From the NCBI GenBank assembly GCA_043743335.1, contig JAYTWR010000199.1, positions 5,445-69,444 of the forward strand: a stretch of 64,000 nucleotides of DNA, written 5' to 3'. The DNA comes from UBA5216 sp043743335. GTDB taxonomy: Bacteria; Pseudomonadota; Gammaproteobacteria; Burkholderiales; SG8-41. The position numbers and the translations under genes are program-made. Of the stretch, positions 9,072 to 17,570 are shown piece after piece; the first letter of the stretch is position 1; each line of letters begins with the position of its first letter. The notes beneath the pieces are model-generated. The model worked only from the letters and a program-made list of their open reading frames with translations, searched no databases and was not told where the DNA came from.

Positions 9072-10223
9072 TCAAGGCGTTGTGACGACATCGTCTATGG
9101 CCACCGGCAATTTCGACTGCATCACCAAACCGAATGACGCACGCTCAAACGCGCGGAATATCATCACGAGGCCGTAGCGCTCCTCCGGAAGGTTGGCAAT
9201 ATCCGCTTCGGTAATGGGCTTTTGCGTACTGAAAACCGGGCTATCGCGCACATTGAGTTGCTCTTCATAATAAGTCCGCCGGCCGTCGCTACCGGTGGGT
9301 CCGGTGCGGCCTAACATGGCACTCGTGCGCAATGCGTAGCGCGAGTTGGCCGGACTGCGATAGAGCGCGAGGACATGCCCGGCTTCGAGACCATCTTTAG
9401 AGCCTTTAGACAGCGACACCACGGAATAGCGGCCCGTCTCGTACAGATTGTCGTTCAGCGACATGACACGGCCTTTGACTTGACTTGCGGGCGCGCGAGG
9501 CACATAGGCAAACACGGGCACTTCCTTGACAATCGCCACCAAGCTGTCGCCGGTGTAGATTTCTTGCGTCGATTTGAGAATTTCGACACGGCTGATCTCG
9601 CCGAATTGGCGCACGCGCGCCTCGCCCAAGTACAGTCCGAGATAGCCCAATGTGGCACCCGTGTCGGGATCAATCAGTTTGTCGCCACGGCGATAAATGT
9701 GCCAGTTGTCGCCCCGATCTTTCTGCAGCCCTTTGACATAGGCGATATTGCCCGCACCTACCACCACACGCGACTCTTCGGTCGCGATGATTTTCGGTGC
9801 GCTGTCGAGCTCATTTTCGGCGAGGACCATCGGTCGCGAAATGAAAGCCTCAATGGCCGACGGTGGTATGGTCGGCACGACGTCTTTGATGTCTTCGGTG
9901 CGCACGCGTGGCACCATGGCCACCGTTTCCACCCGCAGGCGGCCAGTGGCGCGGTCCAGAACCAACACATCGCCCGGAAAAATACGGTGCGGATTGCGAA
10001 TTTGTTGACGATTCAAATCCCACAACTGCGGCCAGTTCCACGGCTTGTCGAGATAGCGCCCGGAAATGCCCCACAGCGTGTCGCCGCGCTCCACGGTATA
10101 GCGGTCGGGCGCATCAGGCTTGAGATCTTTCAGTGCCTGCGCCGCAGCGCTGCCGGCGAACATCAATGACGCGGCGGCGGCAAAGGGCAGCAGCAGCGAT
10201 ATAATGCGGTTCTTCATGAACAT
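9072..10223 (-). CDS. LysM-domain secreted/periplasmic protein
   Basis: An N-terminal signal peptide (MFMKNRIISLLLPFAAAASLMFAGSAAAQA) is followed by one LysM peptidoglycan-binding domain (about residues 42-91: YTVERGDTLWGISGRYL...NRQQIRNPHRIFPGDVLVLD). About 290 residues without further recognisable domains come after it. The gene is immediately upstream of dprA in the same direction and divergent from def, the usual betaproteobacterial order. It probably works in the envelope on or near peptidoglycan. No catalytic domain is seen, so no enzymatic role is claimed. The first ATG (10223) is followed two codons later by another (10217); both give the same signal peptide. Confidence 0.85.
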   Translation of the reverse strand: MFMKNRIISLLLPFAAAASLMFAGSAAAQALKDLKPDAPDRYTVERGDTLWGISGRYLDKPWNWPQLWDLNRQQIRNPHRIFPGDVLVLDRATGRLRVETVAMVPRVRTEDIKDVVPTIPPSAIEAFISRPMVLAENELDSAPKIIATEESRVVVGAGNIAYVKGLQKDRGDNWHIYRRGDKLIDPDTGATLGYLGLYLGEARVRQFGEISRVEILKSTQEIYTGDSLVAIVKEVPVFAYVPRAPASQVKGRVMSLNDNLYETGRYSVVSLSKGSKDGLEAGHVLALYRSPANSRYALRTSAMLGRTGPTGSDGRRTYYEEQLNVRDSPVFSTQKPITEADIANLPEERYGLVMIFRAFERASFGLVMQSKLPVAIDDVVTTP

Positions 10224-10441
10224 AGTGACACCTCTATGGAATTGACGACAGCCTGCGGATGGTTCGCGGGTAGTTCTCCGAAGACCGCCTCAGCCGACTG
10301 TTACCGCCCGGCAAAGCCTAATTTGGGTCATGCGCTTGGCCGCACACGCAACCACAGCTTGTTGCACATGTGTTGTACTGGCGCAACATGATACTTTGGA
10401 TTAAATTCTGCATCTAGTTACTTATATTAGCAAGACTTTTT

Positions 10442-10945
10442 GTGCCCAAACTCTCCATTCTGCTGTACCCCGATCCGCGTCTGCACACCGTTGCCCAGCC
10501 TGTGCAGCAGGTAACTGACGAAATTCGTAATTTAATCAAAGACATGGCTGAAACCATGTATGCGGCACCGGGTGTTGGTCTTGCCGCAACACAGGTCGAT
10601 GTGCACCAGCGCATCATCGTCTATGACACCGCTGCCGCGCGCGACCGTTTGCGCGTCTTGATCAACCCTGAAATCCTTGAGGCCAGCGGCGTCGCCGATT
10701 GCGACGAAGGTTGCCTATCGGTGCCGAACATTTACGAAAAGACCCAACGCGCCCAGCATGTTCGCATCCGCGCGCTGGACGCCGACGGCGCGGCCTTCGA
10801 GCATACTGCCGACGGGCTCGAGGCCGTGTGCATCCAGCACGAAATGGATCACCTAGAAGGCAAGGTTTTCGTCGAAAGGCTGTCGCGGCTCAAGCAGCAG
10901 CGCATCATCGCCAAGCTGAAAAAGCGCCAGCGCGACGGCAAATAA
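10442..10945 (+). CDS. def: Peptide deformylase
   Basis: Fe2+/Zn2+ metalloenzyme that removes the N-formyl group from nascent proteins. All three signature motifs are present: GVGLAATQ (about residues 44-51), EGCLS (about 90-94, metal-binding Cys) and HEMDHL (about 133-138, two metal-binding His and the catalytic Glu). It begins with GTG at 10442 and has the standard length, 167 residues. It lies upstream of fmt, so the enzymes that add and remove the formyl group are adjacent. The 218-base gap to the divergent LysM gene shows no gene. Confidence 0.96.
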   Translation: MPKLSILLYPDPRLHTVAQPVQQVTDEIRNLIKDMAETMYAAPGVGLAATQVDVHQRIIVYDTAAARDRLRVLINPEILEASGVADCDEGCLSVPNIYEKTQRAQHVRIRALDADGAAFEHTADGLEAVCIQHEMDHLEGKVFVERLSRLKQQRIIAKLKKRQRDGK

Positions 10946-10980
10946 CAGCCAGCACTTACGCCCTGTCGGCGTAAATTACA

Positions 10981-10998
10981 TAACTAATTGTTTTTAAA
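10981..10998 (+). repeat. AT-rich gene-border repeat, copy 2
   Basis: TAACTAATTGTTTTTAAA, 15 of 18 positions equal to the consensus, followed by GAGTTTTTAATG. It lies 35 bases after the def stop and 47 bases before the fmt start. Confidence 0.65.
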
Positions 10999-11045
10999 GA
11001 GTTTTTAATGATAAGGCGCACCTTGCCTGGTGTCACCCTAGTGCC

Positions 11046-11972
11046 ATGCGGCTGATTTTCGCAGGCACACCCACTTTCGCCGCCGTCGCGCTGCAAGCGT
11101 TGATTGCCGCCGGACACGATATTGCGTTAGTGCTTACGCAGCCCGACCGTCCCGCCGGACGCGGCCTCAAACCCGCCGCCTCTGACGTAAAAAAACTTGC
11201 TCAAAATCAACAGCTTACCGTTGAGCAACCGCTCACATTAAAAACGGACACCGCGCGCAATCTGATCGCAGCAGCCGCTGCCGACGCGATGATCGTCGCG
11301 GCCTATGGGCTCATTTTGCCCAAGGCCCTTTTGGCGATTCCGCGTCTGGGCTGCCTGAATATTCACGCCTCTTTGCTGCCGCGCTGGCGCGGTGCCGCGC
11401 CCATCCAGCGTGCCATTCTGGCGGGTGACACTGAAACCGGCATTACGATTATGCAAATGGACGAAGGCTTGGATACCGGGGCCATGCTGGCTAAGCGCGC
11501 TATCCCCATCGGCGAAGCTGAAACCGCCGGTGAGTTGCACGACCGGCTGGCAGCGCTGGGCGGTGAACTCATCGCCGACGTGCTGCGCGTGCTGCCGCCC
11601 GCCGCGCCACAAGAGGCCGCGCAAGCCTGCTACGCCGCCAAAATCCTCAAAGACGAGGCGGTCATCCACTGGGATGCCTCGGCCAGCGAAATCGCGCGTC
11701 AGGTGCGCGCCTATAACCCATTCCCCGGTGCCGTTACCGCACTGGGGGCCGAGCGCATCAAACTTTGGCGCGCTGAAAGCGTGGACCATTTACCGGGCGA
11801 ACCCGGCACGGTATGCCGCAGCGCGCCAGGTGAACTTATCATCGCCTGCGGCCTAGGCGCACTGAAAGTGCTGGAGTTGCAACGCGCGGGCGGCAAACGT
11901 CTGGCAACCGGCGTATTCCTCAAGGGGTTCCCGCTCGCACGCGGCGCAGGCTTCACCAAGCCGTCGGACTAA
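11046..11972 (+). CDS. fmt: Methionyl-tRNA formyltransferase
   Basis: Transfers a formyl group from 10-formyl-tetrahydrofolate to initiator Met-tRNA. The N-terminal Rossmann formyltransferase domain begins RLIFAGTPTFAAVALQAL. The catalytic segment is LGCLNIHASLLPRWRGAAPIQRAILAGDTETGITIMQMDEGLDTGAML, which includes the family Asn, His and Asp residues. A C-terminal beta-barrel tRNA-binding domain follows from about residue 205. Its 308 residues are normal. It sits between def and rsmB; its TAA overlaps the rsmB ATG by one base (TAATG), implying translational coupling. Confidence 0.96.
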   Translation: MRLIFAGTPTFAAVALQALIAAGHDIALVLTQPDRPAGRGLKPAASDVKKLAQNQQLTVEQPLTLKTDTARNLIAAAAADAMIVAAYGLILPKALLAIPRLGCLNIHASLLPRWRGAAPIQRAILAGDTETGITIMQMDEGLDTGAMLAKRAIPIGEAETAGELHDRLAALGGELIADVLRVLPPAAPQEAAQACYAAKILKDEAVIHWDASASEIARQVRAYNPFPGAVTALGAERIKLWRAESVDHLPGEPGTVCRSAPGELIIACGLGALKVLELQRAGGKRLATGVFLKGFPLARGAGFTKPSD

Positions 11973-13285
11973 TGCACGACGCTCAACGCCTCGCCGTCGG
12001 TGTGCTGGAACGCGTGCAAACCGGTCGCAATCTCGACACCGAACTGGCCGCCGCTTGGCGGCAATTGCCCGCCGGGCAACCGCAACTGCGCGCGCTAGTA
12101 CAAGACCTTTGCTACGGGGTGCTGCGGCATCGCGGCGCACTAGACGCCATGCTCGCGCCGCTGTTGTCAAAGCCCTTGCGCGACGAATCATTGCGCCAAT
12201 TGCTGCGCATCGGCCTGTATCAATTGCAACACACCCACGCCGCCCCGTACGCGGTGGTGGATCAGGCCGTGCAGGCGTGCATTGCGCTGCGCGCGCCGGC
12301 AGCCAAAGGCTTGGTCAACGCCGTACTGCGCAGCTACTTGCGGCGCAAGGCGGAATTGCAGGCAGCAAGCCTTGCCGGCGACGAAGGCCGCTATTCGTTT
12401 CCGCCCTGGTGGATTCAAAAAATCCGCACGCAGCATGCGCACCTCGATACACAACAATTCGATGACTTTCTACGGGCGGCCAACGAACATGCGCCGCTCA
12501 CGCTGCGGGTCAACGTGCGACGCACCACGCGCGCAGCGTATCTCGCGCGTCTCGCGGCTGAAGGCATACCCGCCACCGCGCTCGAACACGACGCCGTCGT
12601 ACTGGGAAAACCCATGCCCGTGCAGCAACTGCCGGGTTTTGATGAAGGCCAAGTGTCCGTGCAGGACGCCTCCGCGCAGCGCGCTGCGCACCTGCTCGAC
12701 GTCCACGCGGGCATGCGGGTGCTAGACGCCTGCGCCGCGCCCGGCGGCAAGACGGCGCATCTGCTTGAGCTCGCGGATATCACGCTCACTGCGCTGGATA
12801 ATGACGCATCGCGCATCACGCGCGTTCAGGCCAACCTGCGGCGTCTCGGTTTGACCGCGAATGTGCTGACCGGTGACGCCGCCGATCCGGCATCGTGGTG
12901 GGACGGCATGCCGTTTGACCGCATTCTCGCCGACGTGCCGTGCTCCGCATCGGGTGTCACGCGGCGCCATCCCGATATCAAATGGTCGCGGCGCGAATCC
13001 GACATCGCACCGTTCGCCGCGCGCCAGGCGGCGATTGCCGACGCGCTGTGGCGGCTGCTTGCCGCTGGTGGTAAATTCCTGTATGTGACGTGTTCTGTGT
13101 TCAGGGAAGAAAATCAATGGCAAGTCGAGCGCTTTATCGGACGTCACGCCGACGCCCAATGGTTGCCGCTGCCGCTGCCGTTGCTGACCTCTCCCGCCGA
13201 TGAAATTGCTGCCGCACAAGCGGGTCAGATACTGCCGGATGCCGTTCACGATGGGTTTTACTACGCGCTGCTGCAAAAAACTTAA
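11972..13285 (+). CDS. rsmB: 16S rRNA (cytosine-967-C5)-methyltransferase RsmB
   Basis: S-adenosylmethionine-dependent RNA methyltransferase. An N-terminal NusB-like RNA-binding domain (about residues 1-135) is followed by the catalytic Rossmann domain. SAM-binding motif I is VLDACAAPGGKTAHLLEL. The two catalytic cysteines are in ILADVPCSASGVTRRHPDIKW and LYVTCSVFREENQWQVERF. Length, 437 residues, fits RsmB (Sun). Start and stop overlap the neighbouring genes (TAATG with fmt; 35 bases with the DUF4390 gene), so it is part of a compact operon that leads into ntrYX. Confidence 0.95.
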   Translation: MHDAQRLAVGVLERVQTGRNLDTELAAAWRQLPAGQPQLRALVQDLCYGVLRHRGALDAMLAPLLSKPLRDESLRQLLRIGLYQLQHTHAAPYAVVDQAVQACIALRAPAAKGLVNAVLRSYLRRKAELQAASLAGDEGRYSFPPWWIQKIRTQHAHLDTQQFDDFLRAANEHAPLTLRVNVRRTTRAAYLARLAAEGIPATALEHDAVVLGKPMPVQQLPGFDEGQVSVQDASAQRAAHLLDVHAGMRVLDACAAPGGKTAHLLELADITLTALDNDASRITRVQANLRRLGLTANVLTGDAADPASWWDGMPFDRILADVPCSASGVTRRHPDIKWSRRESDIAPFAARQAAIADALWRLLAAGGKFLYVTCSVFREENQWQVERFIGRHADAQWLPLPLPLLTSPADEIAAAQAGQILPDAVHDGFYYALLQKT

Positions 13286-13841
13286 CCTGGCATGGCTGCC
13301 GGTGCTGCGGCTATGGGCCGTGTGCGTTGCAGTGGTATGCCTGTGCGCCGGGGTGGTTCACGCCGACGGTATTGAGGTACGCAAAGCTTCAGTCAGCGCC
13401 GCCGAAGAGGGCTACGTGCTCGAAGCCGAGATCGACATTAAGCTCACCCCGGCGCTCGATGATGCGTTACACAAGGGCGTGCCGCTCTACTTTGTACTGG
13501 AGTTCGAGCTCATCCGCGCGCGCTGGTATTGGACCAACGAAAAGCTCGCGGTCCTCAGCCAACAGCAGCGCCTGACCTACAACACGCTCACGCGCCAGTA
13601 TCGTGTTGGCGTCGGGCCGCTCTACCAGAATTTTTCCAGTTTGGCGGAAGCGCTAAATTACATGAGCCGTGTGCGCCGCCGCCAGGACATCGAACCCGGT
13701 GCGCTGCGCAAAGACACCGCCTACGCCGCCATGCTGCGGCTGCGCTTCGATACCACGCAGTTGCCCAAGCCGTTTCAGTTGCACACCGGGCGCGACTGGA
13801 ACGTGAGCTCCGACTGGTATCGCTGGACGGTGACGCCATGA
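13251..13841 (+). CDS. DUF4390 domain-containing secreted protein
   Basis: Conserved protein of unknown function. It has a hydrophobic signal segment (NLAWLPVLRLWAVCVAVVCLCAGVVHADG). The DUF4390 core follows, with FVLEFELIRARWYWTNEKLA, QQQRLTYNTLTRQYRVGVGPLYQNFSSLAEAL and FQLHTGRDWNVSSDWYRWTV. It is normally encoded directly before the NtrY-type kinase, as here (ATGA overlap at 13838-13841). The start is uncertain: ATG at 13251 is taken, overlapping rsmB by 35 bases. ATG at 13200 is possible but leaves an unlikely basic leader. Its constant link to NtrY hints at a role in envelope sensing, which is inference. Confidence 0.82.
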   Translation: MGFTTRCCKKLNLAWLPVLRLWAVCVAVVCLCAGVVHADGIEVRKASVSAAEEGYVLEAEIDIKLTPALDDALHKGVPLYFVLEFELIRARWYWTNEKLAVLSQQQRLTYNTLTRQYRVGVGPLYQNFSSLAEALNYMSRVRRRQDIEPGALRKDTAYAAMLRLRFDTTQLPKPFQLHTGRDWNVSSDWYRWTVTP

Positions 13842-16078
13842 TGCAAGCCGCCTCCGCCCCGCTGGGTGCCGCCCCACCCTCCAAGCGACGGCGCTACGCC
13901 ATCGTGCTGCTGGTGGGCTTAGGCGCGGTGGGATTGTTTCTGCTCGCCACCGCCAGCGCCAGCACCGCGCTGCTGGCCGAACATTATCAAGCGCTTTTGA
14001 TCGTTAACGGCGCTATCGCCGCCTTGCTCGCCGCGCTGGTGATACGCCAGTTAATGATGCTGCGGCGACGTCTGAAGGCCGGCATGTTCGGTGCCAAGCT
14101 CACACTGCGGCTGGTGCTGCTGCTGTCGATGATGGCCATCGTGCCCGGCGTATTGCTGTACGGCATGTCGATGCAGTATTTGGGCCGCAGCATTGAATCT
14201 TGGTTCGATGTCAAAGTGGACAAGGCGCTGGAAGGCGGATTGAAGCTCAGTCAGGATGTGCTCGACAACCTGTTGAAAGACCTCAAAGGCAAGGCCACCG
14301 CGATGGCCTTGCAACTGACCACGCGCCCGGCGGCCGAGCATGCCTTAGTGCTCAACACCCTGCGCGAGCAGGCCGGTGCGCACGAGGCCACGCTTTACAC
14401 CGTGCGCGGTAAAGTGATTGCCACCGCTGGCGGCACGAGCGCCAGCGTGGTGCCGGAGGCACCGCCAGCCGAAGCCCTGCGCCTGCTGCGCACGCAGCAA
14501 ACGTACGCCGTGGCCGATGCCACACCGGATCGTGGCCTGTTGCTGCGCGTGGTCACGCCGGTCAATCTGCTGTCGCTGGCGGACGAGGGGCGCGCCCTGC
14601 AGCTCATTTACATCGTGCCGCAGCGCTTGGCGCAAAACGCCGAGACGGTGCAGTCGGGTTACCGCGAATATCAGGAACTGGTGGTCGGGCGGCTCGGCTT
14701 GAAGCGGCTCTATGGTCTTACGCTGACGCTAACGCTGCTGCTCGCGCTGCTAGCGGCGCTGGCGGCAGCCATTTATTTGTCAGAGGAACTCTCTGCACCG
14801 CTGAATGCCTTGGTCGAAGGCACGCGTGCCGTGGCGCAGGGTGATTTCAGCCGCCGCGCGGCGGTGGCCAGCCGCGATGAGCTCGGCCAATTGACACAAT
14901 CCTTCAACAGCATGACGCACCAGCTCGAAGACGCGCGCAGCGAGGCTGAGCGCAACCAGGCCGCTGTCAACAAATCCAAGGTGTTTCTGGAAAGCATTCT
15001 GGCTCACTTGTCAGCCGGCGTGCTGGTGTTCGACGACACACTCACGCTGCAAAGCGCCAACCCCAGCGCCACGGCAATCCTTGGGCTGCAAAGCAACGCC
15101 CTGCTCAATCTTAAGGCTGCACAGTGGGGCAGCATCGATGAAACCCTGCGCGTGCTGAGTCTGGAAATTCAGGCGGGCTTTGCCGAAGCGGCGGGTGAAG
15201 AATGGGAACGGCAGGTCGTGCGCACGCTACCTACCGGTGAACAACAACTACTGCTGCGCGGCAAACCCTTGCCCCAAGGTATTGGTGGTATCGGTAACGC
15301 TGCTGCCAATGCGGGCTGCGTGGTGGTGTTCGACGACGTGACCGACGTGTTGCAGGCGCAACGCGATGCGGCATGGGCCGAAGTCGCGCGGCGCCTCGCG
15401 CATGAAATCAAAAACCCGCTGACGCCCATTCAATTATCCGCCGAACGCCTACAGATGAAGCTCGCGTCCAAGTTAGATGAAAACGATGCCAGCATGCTGG
15501 GCCGGTCAACGCAGACCATCGTCAATCAGGTGGCGGCGTTAAAACGCATGGTGGATGCGTTTAGCCAGTATGCGCGCGCGCCCGATCCCTCGATGCGCGA
15601 ACTCGATCTGAATTCACTGGTGCATGAAGTGCTCACGCTTTATGAATCATCGCTGGGTTCCAGCATCAGGCTCGACCTAGCACACGCGTTGCCGCTGATT
15701 GTGGGCGACGCCGCGCAACTGCGGCAGGTCATCCACAACCTGCTGCAAAACGCGCAGGATGCCTTGGGTACCGCAAGTGACACCCCCGAACCGCGCATCA
15801 CCGTCACCAGCGCAACGGGCGACGGGTCAATCCGCTTTAGCGTCACCGACAACGGCAGCGGCTTTCCTGAACACTTGATGCGGCGCGCCTTTGAGCCGTA
15901 TGTCACCACCAAGAAAAAGGGCACGGGCCTTGGTTTGGTGATCGTCAAAAAAATTATCGAAGAGCACGGCGGCCAGGTGGCCATCAGCAATGTCGAGCCG
16001 CACGGCGCGCGCGTGCTGATCACACTGCCGGTGCCGGCGTCCGCGCTGCGCTCTGTGCGCCAACGCACGGCGGCTTGA
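13838..16078 (+). CDS. ntrY: NtrY-type membrane sensor histidine kinase
   Basis: 746-residue sensor kinase. It has about three N-terminal membrane segments (two near residues 20-70 and one near 90-112), an extracytoplasmic sensor region, and another membrane helix (YGLTLTLTLLLALLAALAAAIYL). HAMP (EELSAPLNALVEGTRAVAQGDFSRRA), PAS, HisKA and HATPase_c domains follow. The phosphoacceptor His is in ARRLAHEIKNPLTPIQLSAERL. The ATP-binding boxes are NLLQNAQDAL, VTDNGSGFP and KKGTGLGLVIVKKIIEEHGG. The start at 13838 overlaps the DUF4390 stop (ATGA); a longer open frame upstream lies out of phase inside the DUF4390 gene and is not needed. NtrY kinases are linked to nitrogen and redox responses in other proteobacteria; the stimulus here is unknown. 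Confidence 0.92.
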   Translation: MMQAASAPLGAAPPSKRRRYAIVLLVGLGAVGLFLLATASASTALLAEHYQALLIVNGAIAALLAALVIRQLMMLRRRLKAGMFGAKLTLRLVLLLSMMAIVPGVLLYGMSMQYLGRSIESWFDVKVDKALEGGLKLSQDVLDNLLKDLKGKATAMALQLTTRPAAEHALVLNTLREQAGAHEATLYTVRGKVIATAGGTSASVVPEAPPAEALRLLRTQQTYAVADATPDRGLLLRVVTPVNLLSLADEGRALQLIYIVPQRLAQNAETVQSGYREYQELVVGRLGLKRLYGLTLTLTLLLALLAALAAAIYLSEELSAPLNALVEGTRAVAQGDFSRRAAVASRDELGQLTQSFNSMTHQLEDARSEAERNQAAVNKSKVFLESILAHLSAGVLVFDDTLTLQSANPSATAILGLQSNALLNLKAAQWGSIDETLRVLSLEIQAGFAEAAGEEWERQVVRTLPTGEQQLLLRGKPLPQGIGGIGNAAANAGCVVVFDDVTDVLQAQRDAAWAEVARRLAHEIKNPLTPIQLSAERLQMKLASKLDENDASMLGRSTQTIVNQVAALKRMVDAFSQYARAPDPSMRELDLNSLVHEVLTLYESSLGSSIRLDLAHALPLIVGDAAQLRQVIHNLLQNAQDALGTASDTPEPRITVTSATGDGSIRFSVTDNGSGFPEHLMRRAFEPYVTTKKKGTGLGLVIVKKIIEEHGGQVAISNVEPHGARVLITLPVPASALRSVRQRTAA

Positions 16079-16111
16079 GAACACACAGGGCCTCCACGCA
16101 TAAAAATAACG

Positions 16112-16129
16112 TAACTAATTGATTTTATT
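16112..16129 (+). repeat. AT-rich gene-border repeat, copy 3 (exact consensus)
   Basis: TAACTAATTGATTTTATT, 18 of 18 positions, followed by TAATTTAATTT. It lies 33 bases after the ntrY stop and 54 bases before the ntrX start. Confidence 0.8.
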
Positions 16130-16146
16130 TAATTTAATTTTATACT
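16119..16146 (+). promoter_or_regulatory. Putative sigma-70 promoter for ntrX
   Basis: TTGATT (16119-16124), a 16-base spacer, then TATACT (16141-16146), 37 bases before the ntrX start. The -35 element is part of the AT-rich border repeat. This would give ntrX its own transcript in addition to read-through from ntrY. Confidence 0.5.
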
Positions 16147-16183
16147 TGTGCCCACACAATAAAACCACAGAAGGTGGCCGGTC

Positions 16184-17434
16184 ATGCAACACATACTGGT
16201 TGTAGACGACGAAATCGGAATCCGTGAGCTGTTGTCGGAAATTCTCTCCGACGAAGGCTACAAGATCGACCTCGCGCAAAACGCCACCGAGGCGCGCGCG
16301 CGGCGGCAAGAGGCGCGCCCAGATCTGGTATTGCTCGATATCTGGATGCCCGACACCGACGGCATCACCTTGCTCAAAGAATGGGCCAGCAGCGGCTTGC
16401 TGACCATGCCGGTGGTGATGATGTCCGGCCACGGCACCATTGACACTGCGGTTGAGGCCACCCGCATCGGCGCCTACGACTTCCTGGAAAAACCCATCGC
16501 GTTGCAAAAACTGCTGGCGACCGTGGGCCGCGCGTTAAAGCATGGTGCTGCGCAACCTCAACCCGGCGCGTCACTCGCAGCACTGGGCCGCTCGCCGCTG
16601 ATTACCGATTTAAAACAGCGGCTGGAGCGCATTGCTGCCATGCGCACGCCGGTAGTGTTGGTGGGTGAGCCGGGTTGCGGCGTTGAAGTCTGCGCACGCA
16701 TGCTGCACACGCGCAACACGCCGTGGATCACGCCGGAAACCAACGCACAACTCGCCGATCAGCCGATTGAAATTTTGAATCAGGCGCGCGACGGCACGCT
16801 GTTCGTGCACGATGTTGCTGGCCTTTCCCGCACAGAGCAAAAAGGCATGCTGCTGCTGCTCACCAAAGTAGCGCGCTACAACACGCGCGTGGTGTGCGGT
16901 GCCTCGCGTCCGCTGGCGGGCGTGGCCGCCGGCGGTGAGTTTGACGCCAAGCTTTACGAGTTGCTGTCGGCGATGACTATCACCGTGCCCAGCCTGCGCC
17001 AGCACCGCGAAGACATCCCCGAAGTCGCCGGGTTGATTTTGACGCGCATGATCGAGGCCAAGGAAATTCCCGCGCGCCAGTTTTCCACCGCCGCGCTGAA
17101 CCTGCTGCGTAACTTTGATTGGCCGGGCAACGTCACCCAGCTCGAAAGCGTGGTGCGCACGCTGGCGCAAACCGCACACACCGACGAAATCAGCGCCGAC
17201 GATGTGGCGCGCGCCCTGCCCGAACCCGTCGCTGAACCGGCGCAACAAGTGCTGGCGTTCGACCAGCCACTGCGCGAGGCGCGTGATGCGTTTGAGCGCG
17301 CCTACTTCGAATACCACCTCGGCAAAGAAGGCGGCAACATCAGCCGCGTGGCGGAAATCGTCGGCTTGGAGCGCACACACCTCTATCGCAAGCTGAAGCA
17401 ACTGGGGGTTAAGCTAGCGCGGCGGGAGGAGTAG
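16184..17434 (+). CDS. ntrX: NtrX-like response regulator with degenerate AAA+ domain
   Basis: Partner of the upstream kinase. The receiver domain (1-120) keeps the acidic pocket D8/D9, phospho-site D52 (LVLLDIWMP) and K103. The central sigma-54-activator domain is strikingly eroded. Walker A reads GEPGCGVE (161-168), lacking the invariant GK pair; the Walker B segment is GTLFVHDVAGL instead of GTLFLDEI. The GAFTGA loop is absent, so the domain is shorter than usual (416 residues against about 450-480). The C-terminal Fis-type HTH (ISRVAEIVGLERTHLYRKLKQLG) is intact. It should bind DNA in a phosphorylation-dependent way but probably cannot hydrolyse ATP or open sigma-54 promoters. Confidence 0.88.
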   Translation: MQHILVVDDEIGIRELLSEILSDEGYKIDLAQNATEARARRQEARPDLVLLDIWMPDTDGITLLKEWASSGLLTMPVVMMSGHGTIDTAVEATRIGAYDFLEKPIALQKLLATVGRALKHGAAQPQPGASLAALGRSPLITDLKQRLERIAAMRTPVVLVGEPGCGVEVCARMLHTRNTPWITPETNAQLADQPIEILNQARDGTLFVHDVAGLSRTEQKGMLLLLTKVARYNTRVVCGASRPLAGVAAGGEFDAKLYELLSAMTITVPSLRQHREDIPEVAGLILTRMIEAKEIPARQFSTAALNLLRNFDWPGNVTQLESVVRTLAQTAHTDEISADDVARALPEPVAEPAQQVLAFDQPLREARDAFERAYFEYHLGKEGGNISRVAEIVGLERTHLYRKLKQLGVKLARREE

Positions 17435-17570
17435 CAGCATTCCACTGCGGCGATCCTCACCGCAACGCAGCGCAGCGCAACGGAGCAGTCGCCCGCACCC
17501 GCCCGCAGCGCTATAATCGCGCTTCCCTCTGTCGCCCCTTCGTATCTTGTAGCTTGGTAAATCAGCCGCG

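Noticed and set aside
10224..10441. Promoters in the LysM-def divergent gap
   Set aside because: Several TTG- and TAT-rich words occur, but no pair has both good boxes and correct spacing.
13529..13837. 103-codon upstream extension of the ntrY frame
   Set aside because: It lies out of phase inside the DUF4390 gene, and its translation is low in complexity and Arg-rich. The ATG at 13838 overlaps the DUF4390 stop and begins the conserved sequence.
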